Under the pieces are notes generated by a model that saw only the letters and a program-made list of their open reading frames with translations, made no database searches and was not told the origin of the DNA. Source: Hormoscilla sp. GUM202 (GTDB lineage Bacteria > Cyanobacteriota > Cyanobacteriia > Cyanobacteriales > Desertifilaceae). Taken from it: a stretch of DNA of 64,000 bases. The stretch spans positions 69,567-133,566 of the forward strand of contig RFFC02000015.1 of assembly GCA_005518205.2 (NCBI GenBank). Direction: 5' to 3'. The position numbers and the translations under genes were made by a program. Below are positions 8,847-17,696 of this stretch, in pieces. Each line of letters begins with the position of its first letter. Position 1 is the stretch's first letter.

Positions 8847-9476
8847 ATGACAACAATTCAAGGGAGTAAAGTAACTCTAACCTACCTCAGAGAAAAATTC
8901 AATCTGCAACGGACAGCGGACGAGCATTTTTTTACCGAGTGGTTAACGGACTTGGCCGAACTTTCGGATACAGAAAAGCAAACGCTAGACCAGATCGAGT
9001 GTGACTATCTTTATTTAGCCGAACTCCGTCCGACGATGATGAAATACATTGTCAAGATGGTGGTGGTATCTCGGTTACTGGAATTGGCAGGTTTTTATCG
9101 ACCCCCTTTTGAAATTGATAGCAAACCATCGATGGAAATCTTTGTTGAGGACTCTGATGAGGTGATTCAGGGAAATATCGATGTCTTGGTGTTGCATGAT
9201 CGTTTATGTGTTCTCGTCATCAAGTCGGAACGGAATGTGTTATCCTTGGAAGCAGGAAAACCACAGATTTTAGCGGAGATGCTGGATAACCCTCATCCTG
9301 AAAAACCTTCCTTTGGGTTAATTACCAATGGCACTGACTTTATTTTTCTGAAGTTGACCAAACAGTCAGGAACAAAGTACGCTGTTTCTAATAACTTCTC
9401 GCTGACTAATCGCGGCAATGACTTGTACAGTGTTCTCAGGATCCTTAAGCGTCTCGGTCAGTTGGCTTGGCAATGA
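8847..9476 (+). CDS. Tandem paralogue of the nuclease-fold protein, catalytic motif altered
   Basis: 209 residues, largely alignable with the protein at 8123 (same MTTIQ start, YLREKFNLQRTAD, LAELRP, LDNPHPEKPSFGLITNG). The duplicated unit includes upstream sequence derived from the tail of the VOC gene (gatgacaatatcatt, compare 8090-8104), so it is a segmental tandem duplication. The IESK motif of copy 1 reads IKSE here, so the Glu and Lys of the E-x-K core have exchanged places. The product probably lacks nuclease activity. It could act as a regulator or simply be decaying. Confidence 0.7.
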   Translation: MTTIQGSKVTLTYLREKFNLQRTADEHFFTEWLTDLAELSDTEKQTLDQIECDYLYLAELRPTMMKYIVKMVVVSRLLELAGFYRPPFEIDSKPSMEIFVEDSDEVIQGNIDVLVLHDRLCVLVIKSERNVLSLEAGKPQILAEMLDNPHPEKPSFGLITNGTDFIFLKLTKQSGTKYAVSNNFSLTNRGNDLYSVLRILKRLGQLAWQ

Positions 9477-9686
9477 TAAGGTAAAGAGAGGATATGGGAA
9501 TAGGGGCGATCGCTTTTCTGGTGAGGAGGCGATCGTCTCTCCTTCGTAGCAGTTCCATGCTGCTTATCTCTTTTAGGACTATAATTAATCCTATGCCATC
9601 GTCAAGACGATCGTCCCAGATTTTAATATTTCTTAACATTACCACCGAAGGCAGCTAGCTTACCAATAACCTCTGACCTTTCACAT

Positions 9687-10964
9687 ATGAAAATAATTGC
9701 CTATTCCTACTGCGACCCTCTGTTAGAACCGCCCCTGGACCCTGGGGTTTGGGGTTGGGAGGTCGATCGGGTCTATACAGATTTAGGGGGGCGTCAACAG
9801 TTGCAGGAATTATTGAGTGACTGTCGGACCGAACCCGCGACTTATCTGTTAATTCGACGCTGGGAAGAATTGGGGGACTCGGTGGAGGAAGTAAATTCAC
9901 ATTTGGAGGAACTAGAATCCCTCGGCATTAATATTATTACCACAGAGTCAGAGGCCAACCGCAAAGATATCCTGCAACTGCTACGGGAAATACAATATTA
10001 CCAGCGCAGTCGCCGCATTCGTCAAGGACATGCCCGCAACCGCTTGCAAGGTAAACCGCCACCGGGTAAAGTACCCTACGGATACAAGCGGGGTAAAAAT
10101 AGCTATGCGATCGATCGGGCGGCGGCGTCAGCAGTGAAGGATTTTTTTGAACAATTTCTGCTATATGGTTCCTTGCGGGGTGCGGTGCGCTATTTGGAGA
10201 AGAGATATGGCAAGAAGATTTCGGTTTCTACAGGACGGCGGTGGTTGACTAACCCCGTGTATCGGGGGGATACGGCTTTCCGAGATGGTGAGATAATCTC
10301 GGATACCCATGTAGCAATTATTTTACGAGAAGAGGCGGCCCAGGTAGACAGAATCTTGCGTCGCAACCGCCTCCTGCCGCCTCGGACTGCTAGTGCGTCG
10401 CGTTCTTTGGCGGGTTTGGTGGTCTGCGGGTCGTGCCATTCCCAGATGACGGTTACCAGAGTCTCCCAGTATCGAAAAGAACGGAAATATCTCTATTTGC
10501 GTGCCCGAAACTGTCCCAAACAGCCTCAGTGCAAATCCCTGCATTATGAGTTAGTATTGCAAGAGACTATTGCGGCGATTTGTCGGGATTTGCAAGGGGC
10601 GATAGGGGGTTTACAAATGCTGGATATGTCCCAAGTTAAGTCAGAAATTCAAGGGGCGATCGGGCGTCAGGAAGAGATTCTCAAGCAGTTGCCAAATCTG
10701 ATAGAAAATGGCATATTAGATGCAGAAACAGCGGCTATCCGGGCTTACAAACTCCGCACGGAAATTGCGGAACTGCAAGGGCGGATGGCGGAGTTACTGC
10801 CAGTAAATTTGCGATCGGTGGCGGAGGCAGTTTCCATCCCGCAATTTTGGTTAGACTTGTCGGAGTCAGAGAGGAGATTTTACTTTCGGGAATTCCTGCG
10901 TCAGATTGAAATTGTGAGAAAAGAATTAAATACCTGGGAGGTCCGGCTGATTTTTATCTTTTAG
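9687..10964 (+). CDS. Serine-recombinase-like DNA-binding protein with degenerate catalytic domain
   Basis: 425 residues. About 100-330 is a good large-serine-recombinase DNA-binding region: a Recombinase domain (QGKPPPGKVPYGYKRG, STGRRWLTNPVYRGD) and a zinc ribbon (LVVCGSCHSQM...C). A C-terminal coiled coil follows (about 330-400). The N-terminal resolvase fold is recognisable, but the usual Y-x-R-V-S segment reads AYSYCDP and the usual DRLGR reads EELGD, so the catalytic Ser and two Arg are missing. I know similar proteins from many cyanobacteria, which suggests retained DNA binding without recombination. No att site is recognisable nearby. Confidence 0.75.
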   Translation: MKIIAYSYCDPLLEPPLDPGVWGWEVDRVYTDLGGRQQLQELLSDCRTEPATYLLIRRWEELGDSVEEVNSHLEELESLGINIITTESEANRKDILQLLREIQYYQRSRRIRQGHARNRLQGKPPPGKVPYGYKRGKNSYAIDRAAASAVKDFFEQFLLYGSLRGAVRYLEKRYGKKISVSTGRRWLTNPVYRGDTAFRDGEIISDTHVAIILREEAAQVDRILRRNRLLPPRTASASRSLAGLVVCGSCHSQMTVTRVSQYRKERKYLYLRARNCPKQPQCKSLHYELVLQETIAAICRDLQGAIGGLQMLDMSQVKSEIQGAIGRQEEILKQLPNLIENGILDAETAAIRAYKLRTEIAELQGRMAELLPVNLRSVAEAVSIPQFWLDLSESERRFYFREFLRQIEIVRKELNTWEVRLIFIF

Positions 10965-11058
10965 ATAATCGGGCGATCGCCCTCTATACGCGAAGATTAA
11001 GAGACCGGGTTTCAGGAGATCATTTTGGCGAAGAAACCAGATTTGGTAGATGCGGTAA

Positions 11059-11256
11059 TCATCTCAATTCGTCATGAAAGTCAACGGTAATCAAGCGGAG
11101 GTCTTCAGTGTAATATAAACTGGCAAAGAAATATTTGGGCGTAACAATTCCCGAACTCTGTCTTTGAATTCCCCCGATCGCTACTTGGCTGATATAGTGA
11201 TTGCCAAGTGCGCTGTCATAATTAGTCAGAACGCACAGTTTAGTAATAACATCCAT
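11059..11256 (-). CDS. Small hypothetical protein
   Basis: 65 residues starting at ATG, no recognised domain, no clear ribosome site. The composition (YISQVAIGGIQRQSSGIVTP) is protein-like rather than low-complexity. It may be the N-terminal remnant of a larger gene. It is annotated because the roughly 970-bp gap otherwise holds only repeats. Confidence 0.3.
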   Translation of the reverse strand: MDVITKLCVLTNYDSALGNHYISQVAIGGIQRQSSGIVTPKYFFASLYYTEDLRLITVDFHDELR

Positions 11257-11285
11257 AGTCCGGAGGCGGAATGTTATCTGATTCT

Positions 11286-11589
11286 GGGTGTGGTCATAAG
11301 TAGTTGATAGCCGGGTGCATTTGGTGATACATGTATACAGCCCCTGCGCAGCGGAGGGGGCGTTACCCGGGGAGCTGGGGCTTTGTTCATGTAGCCGGAC
11401 CCTTTAGGGTTCGGGTGGCGAGGTCTCTTGCCCGATAGCCCGCGCAGGCGGGCTTTGTTCATGTAGCCGGACCCTTTAGGTGGCGAGGTCTCCTGCCCGA
11501 TAGCCCGCGCAGGCGGGCTTTGTTCATGTAGCCGGACCCTTTAGGGTTCGGGCGGCGAGGCATCCTACCAACGGGTTTTGACCACACCC
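11286..11589. repeat. MITE-like element with internal GC-hairpin tandem array
   Basis: The ends are inverted repeats: gggtgtggtcataag...gttgata at 11286 and its complement (taccaacgggttttgaccac, then accc) ending at 11589. The same end sequence occurs singly at about 34045 and 35137. Inside are three tandem copies of a hairpin pair: agcccgcgcaggcgggctt, then gtagccggaccctttag. One copy of the core gcgcagcggaggggg...cccggggagct lies at 11346-11378. There is no coding capacity. Confidence 0.65.
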
Positions 11590-11726
11590 TCTGATTCTTC
11601 TTCATCAAAGCCGCCATTGGAGATTTCCTCTCGCAGATAACAGGCTGTATCTTCCAGAATCTTGGTATCTGGAAGCACTTCGTTGAGTGCTTCCTTCATG
11701 TTGAATAATGTCTTCATTTCGAGCAT
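11565..11726 (-). pseudogene. Truncated small gene (53 codons) ending in an element terminus
   Basis: ATG at 11726 reads MLEMKTLFNMKEALNEVLPD, continues as an acidic helical sequence to FDEEESEG, and then its last residues (VVKTRW, stop) are encoded by the inverted terminus of the element at 11286-11589. This suggests that the element cut off the original 3' end. I do not recognise the family. Confidence 0.35.
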
Positions 11727-11938
11727 TATCAGTGTAATCCTCTAGCGCTATTATACCATCCATGTCAAACAAAGTAAGGCGATCGCACCCACGAGAGGGC
11801 GATCGGGATTAATTTTGTGCAAAAGCCATATCCATATGTTAAGATGAAAAAACGCCCATTGCGGCGATCGAATGTGCTGGTCGGGCAGCGGAGGGGGCCC
11901 GGAGCGTGCCCACCCTACTAAGTTGAGAGGAAAAGAGA

Positions 11939-12253
11939 ATGCTAGAAAAAAATATCGAAATCCCCAGAGAGAAAATAGCCGAATTCTGTCAAGGCTGGAA
12001 AATAACAGAATTTGCCTTATTTGGTTCGGTGTTGCGGGATGATTTCCGCCCGGACAGTGACATTGATGTTTTAGTGAATTTTGCCCCAGACGCCAAATGG
12101 ACTTTGTTCGATCATGTAGATATGCAAGATGAGTTAGTGGCTATCTTTGGGCGGAAAGTAGATTTAGTCAGTCGCCGAGGTATTGAACGCAGCCGCAATT
12201 ATATTCGCAAGAAAGCTATTCTTGAGTCTGCGGAGGTTGTTTATGCCGTCTAA
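11939..12253 (+). CDS. mntA: MntA-type nucleotidyltransferase antitoxin
   Basis: 104 residues with the minimal nucleotidyltransferase motif GSVLRDDFRPDSDIDVLV (about 30-47), that is GSx10-13DxD, plus a third acidic position (KVDLV). Proteins of this type AMPylate and so neutralise the HEPN RNase HepT. The gene overlaps the downstream hepT by 11 bases, the usual arrangement. The ribosome site agaggaaaagag precedes the ATG. This is the intact member of two such pairs in the window. Confidence 0.88.
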   Translation: MLEKNIEIPREKIAEFCQGWKITEFALFGSVLRDDFRPDSDIDVLVNFAPDAKWTLFDHVDMQDELVAIFGRKVDLVSRRGIERSRNYIRKKAILESAEVVYAV

Positions 12254-12584
12254 TGATCTCAGTTATCTTGTAGATATTTTGGCAGCAGCACAACTGGTGC
12301 GTAGTTTTGTGGAAGGTGCCGATCCAGATATGTTTGAAACAGATATGATGCGTAATTCTGCCGTCATTCGCCAACTGGAAATTATTGGAGAGGCGACTAA
12401 GCGAATCTCGGAAGAATTCAGAACAAACCATCCAGAAATCTCGTGGCGACAAATGGCTGGGATGCGAGACGTTCTGATCCATGACTATGATGATGTTGAT
12501 TTGCATGAGGTATGGAATGTAGCAACAATCTCTATTCCGGAACTCATTGAACAAATTGAGCCTCTAGTTCCACCCTCATCATAA
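12243..12584 (+). CDS. hepT: HepT-type HEPN toxin RNase
   Basis: 113 residues from the ATG at 12243, which lies inside the end of mntA and is therefore translationally coupled. The HEPN catalytic motif is intact: RDVLIHDYDD contains R-x4-H-x-Y, in which the Tyr is the AMPylated residue in characterised MntA/HepT pairs. The protein is all-helical. The paralogue at 30585 has lost Arg and His and is frameshifted. Confidence 0.88.
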   Translation: MPSNDLSYLVDILAAAQLVRSFVEGADPDMFETDMMRNSAVIRQLEIIGEATKRISEEFRTNHPEISWRQMAGMRDVLIHDYDDVDLHEVWNVATISIPELIEQIEPLVPPSS

Positions 12585-12745
12585 TTGTGAGGAAAAATCA
12601 GGCGATCGCACCCCCGATAGGGCGATCGCCTCACCGCGCGAAACTACAGGCAGCTTAATTTAAGCCGAGGTAGCCTTGACGCTAAATCTGTTATCATCTC
12701 GATTTTTTTGATAAAATAACTCTGGATACTCTTCTCTCGCCCATC

Positions 12746-12951
12746 TAGAGCGTCGGTCCACTAATAATGCTTGACAAATTTGGCAATCCGTGTATTGACG
12801 AAAAATCGTTCTTCTACTCCTTTCCCGCTTTTCACGCTCTGGCCCTGTGGGGTCGCTCCGGAGCTCACAATTGTTATGAGCGCTACCAAATTTAGTACAT
12901 GCACATTTTCTTTTTTTTGTCAAGAACTTCTACTGGACCGACGCTCTAGGT
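12746..12951. repeat. MITE-like element with ~33-bp terminal inverted repeats
   Basis: The 16-bp sequence ctagagcgtcggtcca at 12746 is exactly complementary to 12936-12951, and similarity continues inward (...cttgacaaa on both sides). The 206-bp element has no transposase. Both ends carry ttgaca-like sequence pointing inward. No clear target duplication was found. It replaces the 3' end of the broken VWA gene on the minus strand. Confidence 0.65.
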
Positions 12952-14361
12952 AAACCCGCTTCTGGGTGACGGTCAAGAAGTTCGATGATGCTGTCCATTC
13001 TAGTTAAAGAATCGAAAGCAAAAATATTGCAATCTCGTCCATTTCGATCCAAGAATCTATTAATATTTACATCTAGTTTTATGTAAAACCTTGGATCGAA
13101 ATCACTACCAATACCGATTATTACAATTTTCAGATGGTCTTGATTGCTCAACTTACTACAGGTCGATTCAACTAATTGGACAAATCGATCGAGATCGTCA
13201 AAACCACCATCTGTGTATATTATTATAAACCCTCCTTTATTCCTTGTTCGATTAGCAAACCAATGATATTACTTGCACAAGCGTGGGGATGATAAAAGTA
13301 GAAGTATCTGGCCTGTTTTCAATAAAGACTGATTCCACTTGCAAAGGGTCTGTAATAGACAGCATTAGGTGAGACGGTCTGTTCGGGCTAAAAAAGGTGA
13401 GATACACCTCATCGGCAATTTTTTCCCCATCCAGGCTAGTTGCGTTGAGAATGACATAAATATGATCTTTTAGGACTTCTGGAATAATTTCCCACCGTCT
13501 CTTACCATCAAATTCTGGATCTTTTCTAGCCATAGACCCACTCCGATCGATGAGCATATAAACGTCCCTGTTATACAGTTTTTTGCCAAGCAAATAGGAC
13601 GGCTTCTGTGTGATGTCCTTGATTTCTAATACATCTGAGTTTACCAGCAATGGCTTAGACTCGGCAACTATAGGTATAATATTAGGGAATTCAGGTATCG
13701 ATTCTGGAATAGGCAAATTTACTCCAGCAACCTGAAGTTGCCGATCGCCTCCACTCACCTTATCGAATTCCGCAACTGCACCCTCCCAATCATCATGCAC
13801 AAACTTCTCCATCCCACGAGCATAAACCAACAGCGGGTCAAACCCCGCCAACGGCTCCGCAAAAGTTTCCACCATTGACGCCACCCGCACCAATTCTATC
13901 CTATCTTCCCTGATACGCTTTCTTCAGAGCTAATGCCAATTCCCGCGCCGCTTTACTCGGTCGCACATATGCTAAAGCTGTCCATTTCTGCGCCTCGGCA
14001 AAGTCCCGCAGGTCGGGGTCATGACTTCTCAATTGCTGCTGCACGTAGGCGAGCAAAAACTCAGACAACTCATTTATCCGCTTTTCCCCAAACCTTGAAT
14101 TTTCCTTCAATCTCGCCAGCAGCAGATTTCGCACCGCCCCACTTCATCGCACAGAGGAGAAAGCAGCAAATCTGCCACTGCCACCCCAGGTATTTCTAAC
14201 ACTTGTCCGTGAATGTCCCGCTTGAAATTAGCCCACAGACAGTACAACAAATTCGGTGTCAGCGCCAAGGGAAAAGCCCCATGATAGCACAAATGCAGGT
14301 GGGCTTCGCCAAAGCGTTTGGCAAAAGACTCTATGCGTCGGTGGGCAACTTCTGGTCTCAT
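12930..14361 (-). pseudogene. Broken VWA-domain protein of a conflict-type (VMAP-like) gene set
   Basis: Joined across at least four frame changes, the minus strand encodes one long protein: an alpha-helical N-terminal region (RRIESFAKRFGEAHLHLCYH, LWANFKRDIHGQ), a linker (RPSKAARELALALKK, then ASMVETFAEPLAGFDPLL), and a VWA domain with intact MIDAS start VYMLIDRSGSM (DxSxS) and later IIIYTDGGFDD. The frame changes are near 14120, 13905, 13260 and 13215, and the 3' end is cut by the element at 12746-12951. I recall the N-terminal part from cyanobacterial signalling/conflict proteins (recollection, not searched). The start overlaps the end of the PIN gene (ATGA). Confidence 0.65.
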
Positions 14362-14814
14362 AATGTCGTTATATCGAAACTGCTTTCAAATGGATTCAAG
14401 AACCTTACTCCCTCAATTACCGATCCACTGTTAAAATCTTCGCTCAAAACCACTGGAATATGATAAATTTTGGCAACCGCCCAAATCTGAGCATCGTAGT
14501 AGGAAAAAACATGGTCGCGCACGCAGCGCCTCCAACACTACATCCGGTGTGAGTGGCAGTACCGGAAAATCCCGTGCTAAATCCTCCACTTGGAGATAGA
14601 TCGTGTTCCAATCCATAGGCGGCATAAATTTACGCAATGCCGCATTAGCAAATTCTGCAATTGCTTGGGCAGGCAAAGCTGCATTATTTCTAGCCTTCAA
14701 AAGGAGGATTAACTCTATCGCCCGCATTTTTCGCCCCGGATCTGTCGGGTCTTGTGGATAGAGAATAATGTTTGTATCCAGTAGATAGCGACAGCCAGAT
14801 ACACCTGAGATCAT
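14358..14814 (-). pseudogene. PIN-domain toxin, frameshifted
   Basis: ATG at 14814 follows gaggagt. The N-terminal part is a PIN RNase (YLLDTNIILYPQD, first Asp; AIAEFANA, Glu). At ctgcgt-gcgc-gaccatg (about 14511) four extra bases shift the frame. The other frame then continues the domain (YYDAQIWAVAKIYHIPVVLS, EDFNSG) to the TGA at 14358-14360. Removing gcgc would restore ...LRDHVFSYYDAQ. It forms a pair with the RHH antitoxin at 14874. Confidence 0.75.
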
Positions 14815-14873
14815 ACCACTACTCCTCAAAATTTTGTTTGATGTTGTAGGTGCTTTGGCGGCAACGAATTTTC

Positions 14874-15146
14874 TTATAAACGCGCATTATATTCCCCATA
14901 TAGTTCGTCACGGTTAAAGCGATATCCCTCTGGCAAACGGTGTTTCTTTGATATCTCCTCTGCGCGAGCAATAAAACGCTCCACTCCACTACCGTCACGG
15001 AGCGGAGGTTTGATATATTGTGCATGTAGGAGGAATTCAGCTAATGCCTGACGGATCAGTTCCTCTTCCGATACACCGAGGTTTTGAGCCAAGGTCATCA
15101 GCGCTTCATCCTGGGCTTCGGGAATGTCGATCGATTTTTTTACCAT
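14874..15146 (-). CDS. Ribbon-helix-helix type antitoxin (partner of PIN toxin)
   Basis: 90 residues: MVKKSIDIPEAQDEAL, then LAQNLGVSEEELIRQALAEF is an RHH/CopG-like DNA-binding N terminus. The C terminus (KKHRLPEGYRFNRDELYGE) probably binds the toxin. It lies just upstream of the broken PIN gene. A paralogue with the same C-terminal signature lies at 15205. Confidence 0.75.
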   Translation of the reverse strand: MVKKSIDIPEAQDEALMTLAQNLGVSEEELIRQALAEFLLHAQYIKPPLRDGSGVERFIARAEEISKKHRLPEGYRFNRDELYGEYNARL

Positions 15147-15204
15147 CGTCTTACCTCTGTACTTATTTAGCAGTATAGCGCGTAGCTAACGTTTTTGGCA
15201 ACCC

Positions 15205-15483
15205 CTATTCTGGTAAACGGGCATTATATCCTCCATAGAGTTCGTCACGGTTAAACCGATAGCCCTCTGGCAAGCGGTGTTTTTTTGATGTCTCCAGAGC
15301 TAGAGCAATAAAATCCTCAAGGGGATCGACGCCACTAGGTGGAGGGCCGATCTGTTTATGTGACTTTAGGAATTCAGCCACGGCACGACAGATAAGTTCC
15401 TCTTCCGATACGCCAAGGCTCTGAGCCAGGGACTCGATCGCTTCATACTGGTGTTCGGGAATGTCGATCGCTGTTTTGACCAT
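15205..15483 (-). CDS. Paralogous RHH-type antitoxin, without adjacent toxin
   Basis: 92 residues from the ATG at 15483 (ribosome site aggtaaggcg). Very similar to the protein at 14874 in MVK.SIDIPE, SLGVSEEEL and KKHRLPEGYRFNRDELYG. No PIN partner lies downstream of it; the next gene on this strand is the first antitoxin. It is probably a duplicated, orphaned antitoxin. Confidence 0.72.
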   Translation of the reverse strand: MVKTAIDIPEHQYEAIESLAQSLGVSEEELICRAVAEFLKSHKQIGPPPSGVDPLEDFIALALETSKKHRLPEGYRFNRDELYGGYNARLPE

Positions 15484-15591
15484 CGCCTTACCTATATAGT
15501 ACATCATCCGATCTAATTGTAGCAACTCCCTGCTAAAATAGTTAGAAGCCAGTAGCGGCCATGCCCTTAACGCAATTGGAGAATTGACGCT

Positions 15592-15945
15592 ATGCAACTA
15601 GAAGACTATTTCAATTTTCTCGCGCCTAATGATATTCGGCTCAAAGGCACCCGAGTCGGCATTGAAACCATCCTGTATGATTTCACCCATCGGGCTCGCA
15701 CTCCCGAAGAGATTGCCCAAACTTACCCATCTCTCACCCTGGAGCAAGTCTATGCTACTATCGTCTATTACCTGCACAACTCCGAAGCGGTCAGCAAATA
15801 TGTAGCTGACTGGTTGGAGTGGGGACATCAGCAATGGAAAGCTCAACAACTGAACCCCTCCCCAGCCGCTATCCGGATGCGGAAACTGAGAGCCGAACAA
15901 GAAGCAAAGAAGAAAGCAAATGAATCTCAAGTATCTATTGGATGA
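15592..15945 (+). CDS. DUF433-family antitoxin
   Basis: 117 residues. The DUF433 core is visible as IRLKGTRVGIETILYDF, RTPEEIAQTYPSLTLEQVYA, a winged-helix-like DNA-binding antitoxin. The last 26 bases overlap the downstream DUF5615 gene. A second, nearly identical copy lies at 16544. Autoregulation of the pair is usual for the family (inference). Confidence 0.8.
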   Translation: MQLEDYFNFLAPNDIRLKGTRVGIETILYDFTHRARTPEEIAQTYPSLTLEQVYATIVYYLHNSEAVSKYVADWLEWGHQQWKAQQLNPSPAAIRMRKLRAEQEAKKKANESQVSIG

Positions 15946-16306
15946 AAACGTAGACCCCATTTACAGAACCGAACTGACTCGGCTTAATTCCGATATACTC
16001 ATGTGGGTTGTGGGTGTTCCAAATGCTCCTCCCAGAGGCACATTAGACCCGGAAATTATCCTCTGGTGTGAAGAATATGACTTTGCCCTGGTGACAAATA
16101 ACCGCTCGTCTATGCCTGTTCATTTAACTGACCATATTGCCGCAGGTCACCATGCCCCCGGGATTTTTATCCTGAGTCCCAAGTTGAGCATTGGTCAAAA
16201 TCTTGATGAGCTGATTTTTATTGCTCTGGCATCATTTGAGAATGAATACCAAGACCAAATTGTGTACTTGCCTCATACTTATATGTTGCCCTCAGAGCAT
16301 GTTTAA
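15920..16306 (+). CDS. DUF5615 PIN-like toxin
   Basis: 128 residues with the Mut7-C/PIN-like start YLLDENVDP (acidic DEN) and later FALVTNNRSSM, HHAPGIFIL, the pattern of DUF5615 proteins that pair with DUF433. Predicted RNase toxin. The start is inside the antitoxin gene (26-bp overlap). Only the first 14 codons survive in the duplicated locus at 16875. Confidence 0.8.
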   Translation: MNLKYLLDENVDPIYRTELTRLNSDILMWVVGVPNAPPRGTLDPEIILWCEEYDFALVTNNRSSMPVHLTDHIAAGHHAPGIFILSPKLSIGQNLDELIFIALASFENEYQDQIVYLPHTYMLPSEHV

Positions 16307-16400
16307 CGCTCTCGTTTCTCATTCCCTGGTCTGACTCTTATTCCCAGCTCCTGTCACTTGAGATTCATGAGAGAATATAGAGCGTGGATGTCAAGTGACA

Positions 16401-16495
16401 CGAGAGGCAGAGCCTCGCCCTGAACGTTCCCTGCCCTGTGTCCCCCAGGTAATGCGACTAGCGCTCCCGGGGGACACAGCCAGAGTCAGGGAACG
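16401..16495. repeat. Nested palindromic element (tgcgactagcgctccc core) and hairpin
   Basis: The outer arms cgttccctg (16425) and cagggaacg (16487-16495) surround inner arms ctgtgtccccc and gggggacacag, with core taatgcgactagcgctccc. A small hairpin cgagaggcagagcctcg lies at 16401-16417. It belongs to the same family as 17620, 20923, 22749 and 46570. It sits between the two DUF433 loci. Confidence 0.75.
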
Positions 16496-16543
16496 AGAGA
16501 AAATGGGCGGCCATGTCCTTGACGTAATTGGAGAATTAACCTT

Positions 16544-16900
16544 ATGCAACTAGAAGGCTATTTCAACTTCCTCGCGCCTAATGATATTCGGCTCAAAGGC
16601 ACCAGAGTCGGCATTGAAACCATCCTGTATGATTTCATCCATCGGGCTCGTACTCCCGAAGAGATTGCCCAAACTTACCCATCTCTCACCCTGGAGCAAG
16701 TCTATGCTACGATTCTCTATTACCTGCACAACTCCGAAGCGGTCAGCAAGTATGTAGCTGACTGGTTGGAGTGGGGACATCAGCAACGTAAAGCTCAAGA
16801 ACTCAATCCTCCTCCAGGAATTATTCGACTGCGGAAACTGAAAGCCGAACAAGAAGCCAAGAAGAAGAAAGCCAATGAGTCTCAAGTATCTACTGGATGA
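16544..16900 (+). CDS. DUF433-family antitoxin, duplicated copy
   Basis: 118 residues, nearly identical to the protein at 15592, including about 40 bases of matching upstream sequence (ggccatg...aattggagaatt). The toxin that should follow is cut to 14 codons at 16875-16919, so this antitoxin is orphaned. It could still act on the intact toxin at 15920 or repress both loci. Confidence 0.8.
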   Translation: MQLEGYFNFLAPNDIRLKGTRVGIETILYDFIHRARTPEEIAQTYPSLTLEQVYATILYYLHNSEAVSKYVADWLEWGHQQRKAQELNPPPGIIRLRKLKAEQEAKKKKANESQVSTG

Positions 16901-16919
16901 GAATGTAGACCCCAGCTAA
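16875..16919 (+). pseudogene. DUF5615 toxin remnant
   Basis: ATG at 16875 overlaps the antitoxin and reads MSLKYLLDENVDPS, stop, matching the start of the intact toxin (MNLKYLLDENVDPI). Beyond this point the sequence belongs to a minus-strand VWA gene, so the duplication or a deletion ends here. Confidence 0.8.
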
Positions 16920-16920
16920 C

Positions 16921-17696
16921 CTACAGTTTACTAACCAAGACATTAATCGCTGACTGCAAACCCGATTGACTGACTGCAAACATCGGCACCATGCGGGCAA
17001 TTTCACCTGCTGTTGTTTCCTCCCAGCGCGACAAGGGCATGGGATTAAGCCAAGCAATATAACGTACTTTTGTCTTTAATTTCTCCAGAAATTCCTCTGT
17101 TAATTCAACCCGATCGGGGCTATAGCCACCCCGCGCCGCACCCCCATCGCTAAAAATTAACACCGCTGTTCTTTCTGAAATCCGATCGAGGATACTGCTA
17201 ATGGCTTCTGCTTCCTGGTGATAGCGATCGCGGTAAAGATATTCGATCGGGCAATTATGAAAATAATAGATATCAGCGGAACCCAAGCGTCCCCCACGCA
17301 AAGCAGTTTCTGCCAAGCGCTGGGACAAAGCATGAAAGGGCACCATTGAACCGTCGCGATCGATCGACAACATCAATTCTGCTTGATTTACGCGACGCCG
17401 AGATCTTCTACCCGTCCCACAATCATATCAAAATAATAGTCAAGCAGACGCCGCTCTGCAACTGATTTTACCCAAACTGCTTGACAGACACGTTTTAAGG
17501 AAAGGCGATCGCGCGTTCCCAACTGCAAAGCCTGCAATAGCAACTTATACTCATCAATTCCCAGGGGCAAACCCGCCTCCCGCAATTGAGTAAATAACTC
17601 TAGCAGGGGCAATGTATCTTCGATGTCTCCCCTTTTGTGCGAATAGCGCTCCCAGGAGACATCGAAAACCATTGTTTCTATCAGACTATCGCTCAT
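16921..17696 (-). pseudogene. Broken VWA (CoxE-like) protein, internally deleted
   Basis: The N-terminal fragment (17388-17696) reads LPLLELFTQLREAGLPLGID and the C-terminal fragment (16921-17376) reads LMLSIDRDGSMVPFHALSQR (MIDAS DxDxS), LIFSDGGAARGGYSPDR, YIAWLNPMP. I recall this pairing from VWA proteins encoded with MoxR ATPases. The middle is deleted and the junction is out of frame: the other frame gives RRRVNQAEL directly before LMLSID. A 46-bp palindrome at 17620-17665 sits in frame near the N terminus. Confidence 0.7.
17620..17665. repeat. Palindromic element in a VWA coding sequence
   Basis: Perfect arms tcgatgtctcc and ggagacatcga surround the core ttttgtgcgaatagcgctccc. Removing 42 bp (one tcga retained) leaves the reading frame unbroken, so it encodes 14 extra codons between MVF and EDTLPLLEL. 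Confidence 0.8.
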
